The notes below the pieces were generated by a model. The model did no database searches. It worked only from the letters and a program-made list of their open reading frames with translations, and was not told where the DNA came from. Made by a program: the position numbers and the translations under genes. A stretch of DNA of 64,000 nt from Asterias rubens (lineage: Eukaryota; Echinodermata; Asteroidea; Forcipulatida; Asteriidae): NCBI RefSeq assembly GCF_902459465.1, contig NC_047071.1, positions 10,370,002 through 10,434,001 of the forward strand, in the 5' to 3' direction. Shown here piece after piece: positions 55,331-64,000 of the stretch (position 1 is its first letter; every line of letters starts with the position of its first letter).

Positions 55331-58300
55331 ATGACAGTAGGAGGGTTGACTATGTTTTGTGTAGATGAATTCACACGTGATAATAAAAAAAAGGTGATAT
55401 TCAACAGTCAAACAGTAGGAGGGTTAAGCACTCTGACTAATGATCTAGCTGCATGTCGGGACCCTTATGTAAGCCTAAGGATGCATTCACACACTGCCTC
55501 CTCAAAACCCTGACAAGTTACATTTTTGATATTGTCTGCACGCTTTGAGTCAATCTGATCAAGTCTCCTCTTAATCCCCCCCTCTTTCCCACTGGATGTT
55601 GGCAGACAAATCCAATCATCTCTTGTCCATAGACACTACATGGATTCCTCGGCGTGAGGCACTTAGTGCGCCCATGCGAATAGACTCTGACTATCTCCTG
55701 GCAATCCGGTTAACCTCTACGACAAGACAAGAAGGCTCACGGATTAGTGCGCAAAAAAGATCTTTTCTTTTTTCCCTGTGTCTGAGTGACATGCTGTCGA
55801 TAAAGTGAATGTACTTGAGTACGAGAGTACATTATGTTGTCTGCTAGGTCGTGGTGTGTAATGTACAACATGTACAACATGTAGTTCAGTACATCAATGT
55901 TCTTAGCAGACACCTGCTTGTTTCCAATATTCGGAGAGCCTACCGATAGACCTTGACCGTAGAATTGTTATTAATATTCTGTCTTCATATTAAAAAGTCT
56001 ACTTTTGTGAACAAATCTTGCTGTTTGCATTCAAGTGCCCGTTACCAAGGTTACACTGCCTTGCCCTCTTCAAATAGGAAAGCTTGTACAAATGTGTATC
56101 AGGCCTGGCACAGTTCATGCAACAGGTTTCCATAGTAACTGTGAAGCAATAAATGTGTAACTGGAGCACTTCAGGTGAGATCTTGACCCCTGCTCACCCA
56201 TCACTCCCTCCTCCATCTCTCCCTCTCCTCCTCCTCCTCTCACTCAGTTTGTTCACTTTACTCCATGACCAGCACTGATGCTGTGTTCATGTACATCTAT
56301 GATGCACTGTGGTGGTTGTATGTAGTTATAGACACTTCCTGCCTCACAATCAATGGTGATTGAATTGTACGAATTGCAGTCATGCACGAGCACGACGACG
56401 GATAGAGGCAAGACAAACTAGCATCTATACCTCTCCTTGTGTTTGCTTAATCACACTGTGTGGACAGTGTGGACAACAAACAGGAAATACCCTGTCGTTT
56501 TAATAGAATAACGCTATCTACATAATGTACAAACTACAAGCTGACAAACCCCAGCAAGTGGGATGACACAAACTACAGGCACATTCCGTCCATAGCCTAC
56601 TTTAAACCGGCTGCAAAATGTCGCTGTGAGTGAATTTTATATGAGCGCTGCACGTGAATGGGTTTGATAATTAAAGTTTGACAGATTCCATTGATCCATC
56701 ATGCACTCTGCATCTCATGTTCATTTCCTTTGCTTGGTTACAGTAGTTGAACTTCACCAAGCATAAATTAATCATTCTGGTAATACACTGGTAGTGCGCT
56801 GAGTGATACCGAAATGGTAACATACACTGTACACGAGTATCTGCAAACAGTTTCAAATGAAAGAACCTATGAAATACAGACTGTGTAGAGTGGCCAGATA
56901 TTGTTTATTTGACTGTATCGGGCAGTCCTGCCTGAGCGTGGACAATTCGGAAAGCAGTAAACATTGTGTATTTTTACTATTCAAATATTGCGTTCAAACT
57001 GCCTGCTCCATACTTCATACGTAGTGAGTGTTCTCGCGAAGAGTTTGTTGAGATCATAAGTAATCATTGATGCATGCAATACCCGAGGTAAGTGTGCAGA
57101 ATTGGCCTTGCGTGCTCCACGCAAGGATATAAGGAGAGCGTGCAGATTATAAACATTCACTGATGCAAAACTATTACCCAACGTAAGTGTGCCAAATTGT
57201 CTCTGAGCACTCCACATGTCCCATAAGGAGAGTACATAAAAGCCATTGTGTTGGCCTCGAGTACATTCCACATTCTCCACGCAACTGTAGGCATGACTCC
57301 CAATTACTACGTACACGTATAATGAAATCAAAACCCATATCTCTACACAAGGAGTCTTAAATGTAGCTTCTTTCATTTCAAACTGAAGTCTACCCTTGCC
57401 CCTTGATCATCACTGAACTTTTCAGCTTTTTTCCCGAGTCACAGTTAAACTGTTGGAAACGTCGAGACCAAACTGTCTCTTCTCAGAGCCAACACTCCCA
57501 CAAAAGAGATTACACATGGTTGATGGTTGTACCCACAAGTTTACTATTTATTTATAGTTTCATCCTATCATAGAACTTAATTGCAAAGTTCAGCTCAACT
57601 GGAGGTTATATAGCAGCTAGTGAGGATACTGTAGCCTGTGTGATTTACCTTCACCGACCCTACCGATGGAGATTTAACACCCTTGGGAAATTACCACAAT
57701 GTTTACGGTTGTTTTTTTGCACGGTGAGATCTTGGAGAGATTGCTTGGGTGTATCAGACAGTCTGTATTGAAGCTTGGGTTGATATCGCCAAGTTGGAAT
57801 AATTAGCTTTTTCTTGGCGGTCGTAACTTATCCGGTTTTGGGGGAGATGTTCTGAAAGTGCTGTCTGTGTGTCGATCAGGATGGATCCTGATCACTTCTA
57901 TACAAACATTGCCTGTGGACAATTGAAACAACAATGTTTGCTGCGTATGTTTGGTTTGTCATTTATGCACATGTTATAATACATTTGCGCAAGCAATTTA
58001 ATGTCATTGTACACCTTGTACTACAAACATGTTCATACAGCTGTGCACATTAGTTTACATCTCAGGAATGTAATATGTCATCCTGTGCATTATTTTTCAC
58101 ACACACTCTTCATTTTAAAAAATTGATAGCTTTTTAACAGAATGTATGAAAGCAATTGGTCTTCATCTCTATACAATTTGAACATTTGTATGGTAGCCTA
58201 AAGGTTTACTTCGGCACCTACATGTAGGGTTTTGCCTGAACTGTTTCAGTGACTAGCCAGCTGGAACAGTTAGCTCTCAGTTCACCAGTGCATTGGCTTT

Positions 58301-58789
58301 TTCACTAGCCCATAGTACTGTAAAGACCTCTTGCATTGGTGCCATCATTGATGACAGACAGTGGAAACGTGCTTGCTTGAAGACCTATCACTGGCTGAGA
58401 GCCTTGGGCAGCGTGTGCACGCATGCAGGGTTACATTGTTAATGTTAGTCATTAGCGCTGGCGGCCAGTGCAAGGGGTCTAGTTCAATGAGATGCTTTTC
58501 AACACTGAACCAGCGAGCCAGACTTCTTAGAGGGAATTTTGTCTGGCCCTCAGGTGATTTAACTGCCAGTTGGTTAGCGGACCACTGTTAAGATGCTGAT
58601 GCAGCAATCTCACTTACTCACCCATTTAACATTGGCAATAACCCTGAGCAGAAGTACATGTATGAAAATTGACAATGGAATCACTTAAAAACAAATATCA
58701 CTTTGTAGAATGTCACACGTTGCATTGATTATGTAATAATGATTTTTTTTTCTGGTTTGTTTTTTCTACAGGTTTAGAAGTTTGCAACC

Positions 58790-61700
58790 ATGGCAAGGCG
58801 TGATGTGGCCCAGTTTGATGACGCCTTTGAGGACGCAGAGAGTGACATTGTGAACCCTAAAGCGACCCTTGACCCAAGCCTCAACCTGAACGCAAGTGGC
58901 TCAGCCCTCCAGAGCAATGGGGAGCTACCTGAATCTGAGAAGTCTGAGTCCCAGTGCGGGGAAGAGATCGGACTGGAGGAGATGAATGGTGCTCTCGGCG
59001 GAGCTGACGAAGATCCAACGGAGGATTATTACAACAACGAAGACAACAAGGAGGCAAACTGCAAACAAGGTGAACATTTCAACCTTGAGGTCAACGAAAA
59101 CAATTACTACGTGGAGCCATCAGATCAGTTTCAAACAGGGGAGGATATGACGGAGAGCGATAACGACCGAGATTACCAGGAGGAAGTAGAGACGGAAGAG
59201 GTGGAAGATAACCTCATGAGTGAGGGTCAGTACTACACGGAAGACGCCCCTCAGGATGATCAACGCCACTCTGGAGAAGTGGACAGGCTGTCCAGAGAGT
59301 GTGACGAAGCAGAAGAAGACAACCTCATGGCGGTGGTGGAAGAAGGTCTCGCCATCAGCAACTCCAGGGTGGAGGGAATGCAAGATATGAGCGATGAGGA
59401 AGCAGAAGGTGAAGACTTCTTTGAGGAGGTTGATGACTTCTATCCTGGGAACCAGCAGATTTCCGTCCCAGAAGAAGAGCTACCTCAGTCAGAGCAAGCA
59501 GAGAGTGACTCGTACGATCCCGTACCCCAAGCCTCTCATCAAAACCCAGCAGCTCATTTCATTGACTATGATGTAGCATCGCAGGAATATCTGGAGGCGG
59601 ACATAAACATTGAACAAGAGAGAGCCAAAGAGGAGCAGGAAGCTGTGGAGGTGGAAGAGCCTTCACCAGCTCCTGCCAGGCATGATTTAAATGAAGATCT
59701 AGGCATGCAGCTTGATCACGGTAACCAGGGTCAAAGTGACTCTGCCGAGGCAGATCAGGAGGAATTCCACAACGAGCATGGCTATCCGAATGAGCCCATG
59801 GCTGCTGAAAGCTTAGCCCATGAACAGCCGTATAACCAAGCACTAGACTTTAATAATGAGAGCCCCCAGGAAAATAAGTTCATCAATGTTGTATACCCTA
59901 ATGTAAATAGATATCCTGAGCAACCGGCAAGCACATTATATACATCCGATAGTACTAGTGAATCAGCTCGGCAACATGCAAGCAATCAAGAGGAAGCCCC
60001 TCAAAAAACTGTCCGTCCAAAGAGTCCAAGGAGTGCAGGGCGTCCGGCACCACGACCAACTGCAGGAACTCGCAACAGTACTACCGCTCAACCTCAGAGA
60101 GGTGTGACACCTCCTCAGGCCACTTCTGCTACTAAACCCAAAGATGCCCAGCCTACAAAACCGCCTGTATCTACAGAGCAATCAACAAGTCAGTCTCCCA
60201 GGAGTCCGACCAGACGAGTGCCTACAAGTCGACAGCAGCCATCAGCACATACAGCAATCAAAGCATCACCACCTGTGAAGAAGCCCCAAGAGAGACGCGA
60301 ACCTGGCAAGGGTGACATGAGAGGAGTTGGCCCCGGCCAAGCCCAGAGAAGACAAGCCCCAGAAGCGAATGTTGCCATTCCACAATCTGAGTCAAGTCAG
60401 CAGGATGCAAATCAAGACAGACCAAAAGAGGCACAGAAGCCAGTTCCAGTTCCGGGCGGAGCGAAGCCGGTTGCATCCTTGAAGTCACGATTTCAGGACG
60501 AGATGAAGGAAATCTTTGACCTGGAGAAGAATCTGTCATCCAGTACTTTTAAAAATCCTGCACAAGAAACGAACTCAAGGAGAACTCAAATTGGACAAAA
60601 TGTTCAGAGTGCACAACCAGGACAGAGAACCAGTCCTGTCCGCACCCGTAATTATGAAGAATATGCCGCTGTGTCATCTCTAAGACCTGGAGGAGAAAGA
60701 TCCGGCGCAGGGTTAAGTACACCTGGGAGGGCACAGGCAGTATCACCAACTACAAACCAAACCATCTCACAGTCGGGGGGAGTTAAGACACAGCCACCAA
60801 AGAGGTCAGGTCCTACTTCACCTGCCAACCGAGTCGGCAATTCCCCACATATGCAAGCAACTTTTCCAGAACCTCCTCGGAATAATTCCAATGCTAACAA
60901 CATCCCAAGGGCCAACCCTGGATCTAGTGCCTTGCAGAGGGGCAGGGCTGCTGACAAGTACAGCTTCAACGTGAGCGAGTTACCAAACAGTGCCACCACC
61001 GGCGGAGAGGTAGTGTTTGACGACTGTGACGAGTGCGGCGCGTACTTGGACGAGAGAATGGGTGGCGCTGCCAACCCCGAGGGCGTCACAAAAAGATTTA
61101 GCAAGCCAATGAATGGTTCCGTTCCTGCAGAGCGGCCACGGTCACTGAGACGGCGCAACAGCTATGAGATGGCTAATCGAGAATCAAGCAGTGAAGAGGA
61201 TCCAGATGAGGGAGAGTATCGAGTAGATGAAGGGTATGCAGCAGGCAGTAACGAAGACAGCTACACCCCATCCCACCAACACCCATCCAGGAAGGAAGAC
61301 CTTGCTGTACCCTCTTCAGGTGGGAAGTATGATATAGATATCGATGGCAGCACCGACAGCGACGACAGGCCACCAATCATCCCACCAACCGGCGTTGATG
61401 ACAACCTCTTGGCCAGACTAGCGGCACGAGAGCTTGCCAATCTCTGGAAGTCTAATGACAAGAACAAGCAGAGTGCTGGATCAGACAGTGGGGTCCAACC
61501 AGACAGTAGCAGGCAGTCATCAGAATATTCAGGTCCTAGTCCCCCGACTACACCTCAAGAGCAAGCAGCCGGGGCTAAACAGGACCAGAGGAAGGCCAAC
61601 ATGCCAAACGTCAGCCCCATGGAGTATGATGTAGTGGGTATCCGTCTTGCTGGACATGCAGAGAGCAATGTCAACACAAGCAATCTTCCCCCTCACCCAG

Positions 61701-63797
61701 AAGAAGACCAGTTCTCAGATGCCGACGAGGAAGATGAACCCAAGTCTGGCGGGGGCAGCGGCAGCGTCACAACTCCAGACAGCTTCCCAGAGAGGTTCAA
61801 CTTCAGTCCAGGCTACAAAAACCTCACTCTAGGAAGCCCAGCCACTGGCAGATATCCTACAAAGGTCGCCAAGGAACCTTTACCACCTCCTAAACCAGTA
61901 GATGTTAAAGATGCCATGAAGGAGCTCCAGCAGGCCTTGTCAACCAGCAAGACGGCTTCCATGAAGACTCCTTCTTTCTATGTCCAGGAGCAGCTTCCTC
62001 AGCCAATCTGGGTGATGCAACCTGAGACAGCACAGAAAGCTGCTGATGATGACAGACGGAAAAGGATTACGGAGGAACGCAAAAGGAGGTAAGAACAAAG
62101 TCTGTTTAAAATCTTTTTCTAAAAATGTCACAGTTATGGGCAACATCCTTTCCCCAATCAATGGTTTACTGCTGGTTTCAGGTGACTAATTGCTGGGTAC
62201 TTAACCTTCTCTATAATGAGCTCATTATCTCCAGGGACAAATTTCATAGCGCTGCGTAGCGGCCGATTTTGTGCTTCCTGTGCGATTTCCATTCGAAAGG
62301 GCACAACTTTGTGAGGTAAGGGTGTTTTTTCAATCATTTTTATCTTGCAACTTCGATGACCAATTGAGCTAAAAAATTCACAGTTTTTTTTAATTTTATG
62401 CATGTGTTGAGATACACCAAGTGAGAAGACTGGTCTTTGACAATTACATGTACCAATAGTGTCTAGTGCCTTTAATCACTAGAAATCTCTTTGTACATGT
62501 AACCTTGATTATCAATTTTCATGTACATTAAGTTGCATAATGTAACATACTTGTATCCATTAATTTAGATTCCTGCACTAAAAAAAGATAGAAAGAAACA
62601 AACAAACAAAAAATTCCATATAAAATGCTTCATCAGAGTATCTCAATCATGGTAGTAACAGCTGACAAGTAGGCCTCGCTTGCTCTCTACATATTAAGGT
62701 TCTTTAAAATCTTTGTAATGAACACTGCGCTTGGATATGAAGAAAAAAGGTTGTGTCTGTTTTTAAATGAGCTCGGGACCGGTAATTTGAGACACACTCC
62801 TTCAGGGCATCGTGGAAAGTATAGATAACTGAGCCAATTCTCGTGAGCACTTCAGACAAATAACACATTTGGGCTGGTTAAATGACAAACTGTTGGGCGA
62901 TTTTATATCTTTTGAATCTCTGTGTTTGATAGAGGGTACCTGTGTGACCTCAACCCCCTTTACAATCGAGTTGAATAGCTTTGAAAGTGAAAAACATTTT
63001 ACTTTGATGTAACATTACCCTACTCTACTGTGTTTTATTTGTGGAGGGTTAGGCTATGCAGTGTGAGTTTCCTGGAATATGTCTACGAATATTCGTGATA
63101 ATGTGTTCAGCCAAAGGTTTCTTACAAAATACATTTTCAGAATTATTTAGTAGGCCTCATAATTTAATAGTGGACTTGCAGGTACAACTACATGTACATG
63201 TAAGTATTTATTAAATGTCTACTGTGGGAGTGTTGGCTCTGAAAAGATTTCTCATGAAACTGGGTTCGAACCCAACCCAAGTAATATGCCTGAGATTTGT
63301 TACAGAAATTTTGGGAATGCATAGCTGCTAACTGTTACGAATATTAATTTTTCAGAATTATTACGAATTAATCTATGTAATGAAAGTCTACGCAAAACAC
63401 AAATTGCTTGTTAAAAATTACAAACTACATTTTTGAATGAACTGAGTATACAGTGCTAAGACACATCACTGTACATTATTGGTCAAACCAAAGTGAATAT
63501 TCTTTGAATGTCCCTGATGCAAATTTAACATCTTTCCCCATGTATTATTATTATTATTACTATTATTGTTATTATTATTTATGCCAAACCAGACAAGAAG
63601 AGTTACGAGTGCTCCGTCTGAAGCAGCGCGAGGAATACATGCAGAGTACTGATCCTCAGTGCTACCAGCACATCGCCACCGATGAGGACGAGGAAACGGA
63701 CGAGGGTCTAGAGAGCAAACAACTCATCTCTAATCAGGATCAAGCAGGCGGCAACTATCTGAACAAGCAGCGTCTCAGCATCGAACCAGACATGAGG
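58790..63797 (+). CDS. Large acidic, disordered protein, first two coding exons (1168 aa seen, continues right)
   Basis: Exons 58790-62088 and 63593-63797; the junction is phase 2 and the second donor GTAAGC is phase 0. The acceptor at 58772 (TTCTACAG) is 18 bases before the ATG, which has a strong context (GCAACCATGG). Residues 1-310 are very acidic (EEDNLMAVVEEG, DEEAEGEDFFEEVDDF). About 390-560 is Pro/Ser/Gln/Thr-rich. SLKSRFQDEMKEIFDLEKNL (about 563-582) could be a short helix. FDDCDECGAYLDERMGG (about 743-759) holds a CxxC pair and looks like the most constrained island. The end is a basic helix spanning the junction (DRRKRITEERKRR, then EELRVLRLKQREEYM) and then an acidic stretch. I do not recognise the family. 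The composition suggests a scaffold, cytoskeletal or centrosomal protein, but this is guesswork. The folded part probably lies beyond the window. Confidence 0.85.
62290..62475 (+). mobile_element. MITE family E1, copy 9, right half only
   Basis: It begins at GGGCACAACTTTGTGAGG, corresponding to the middle of the family, and ends ACCAATAGTGTCTAGTGCCTTTAA. A short ATGTACC insertion lies in the right terminus. Confidence 0.7.
63245..63535 (+). mobile_element. SINE family 3, degenerate copy
   Basis: GGGTTCGAACCCAACCCAAGTAATATGCCTGAGATTTGTTACAG is followed, after an AT-rich insertion, by CTGAGTATACAGTGCTAAGACACATCACTGTA and the ATTCTTTGAATGTCCCTGATGCAAATTTAACATC tail. Confidence 0.65.
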
Positions 63798-63932
63798 GTA
63801 AGCTAAAGGGGGTTGAACTCACTAGGGGCCCAGGTGGATTGGAGGAATTTTCCTGTTTTTGTTTAAAACTAGTTGTCTTTTAAGGGTTGCACCCCCTGCA
63901 CGAAGATATTGACAAAAAAGGTCGCCAAGATA

Positions 63933-64000
63933 GGGCTAGATAGCTCAGTTGGTAGAGCGCCGGCATTTTAATCTGGAGGTCGTTGGTTCAAATCCCACTC
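63933..64000 (+). mobile_element. tRNA-Lys-like SINE (family 1), cut by the window end
   Basis: It is nearly the same head as at 36571: GGGCTAGATAGCTCAGTTGG, TAGAGCGCCGGC, then CGTTGGTTCAAATCCCACTC. The anticodon loop reads ATTTTAA, which with normal alignment gives TTT (Lys). Confidence 0.6.

Larger units (their letters stand above)
34471..58771 (+). other. About 24 kb without a supported exon; probable first intron of the right-hand gene
   Basis: This is AT-rich sequence with frequent ACATGTAC palindromes. All elements I recognise here are listed separately. Other minor items: a hairpin at 37939-37982 (GTCAAACCATAGAGAAA), G/C runs at 38927, 38960 and 39108, and CT-rich sequence at 56190-56250. 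Parts of 34900-35560, 43040-43980, 44440-45900, 46270-48200, 48900-50090 and 55600-58770 show nothing that I can name. Confidence 0.45.
62089..63592. other. Intron of the large acidic protein gene
   Basis: It contains the right half of an E1 MITE at about 62290-62475, a SINE family 3 copy at 63245-63535 and a TTA microsatellite at 63544-63580 next to the 3' splice site. The stretch 62480-63240 shows nothing that I recognise. Confidence 0.55.

Overview
The window is eukaryotic and metazoan. Its genes are split into small exons with GT..AG introns, and tRNA-derived SINEs and short hairpin transposons are dense between them. The gene content (SMN, SERF, a BTB-Kelch protein, a TIR adaptor resembling TICAM/TRIF) and the repeat texture (AT-rich, many ACATGTAC and TAGGCCTA words) suggest a marine invertebrate deuterostome. 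An echinoderm, perhaps a sea star, is my best guess, but this is inferred from impression and not from any search.

Layout. 1-600: a SINE, then the first coding exon of a minus-strand gene that resembles the N-terminus of SUGP1. 2008-9307: a complete eight-exon SMN gene (+), in which every intron is phase 0. 11598-13900: a complete three-exon SERF gene (-), tail to tail with SMN; their poly(A) signals lie about 30 bases apart. 15288-18731: a four-exon BTB-BACK-Kelch gene (+). 19010-19505: an array of palindromic GGACACAATTGCATATGC-type units. 21149-25700: a four-exon SAM-dependent methyltransferase (+) whose promoter/leader is tandemly duplicated. 28381-30267: a single-exon TIR-domain protein (-) with an amplified 14-15 residue repeat immediately before the TIR domain. 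About 34330-34470: a candidate non-coding first exon. 34471-58771: about 24 kb with no supported coding exon, full of repeats. 58790-63797 and beyond: two exons of a large acidic, disordered protein that continues past the right edge.

SMN is the core of the snRNP assembly complex. SERF is its neighbour in the human SMA region as well, so the SMN-SERF pair looks like an old microsynteny block. The other genes have no evident functional link to each other.

The mobile fraction consists of at least three SINE families with tRNA-like heads, about a dozen families of short inverted-repeat elements (one, called E1 here, has nine copies), and a decayed Penelope-like retroelement inside SMN intron 1 that was later split by a hairpin element. 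Exon borders below were read by eye from splice consensus and reading phase. Where both agree across a gene (SMN, SERF, Kelch, methyltransferase) I consider them reliable.
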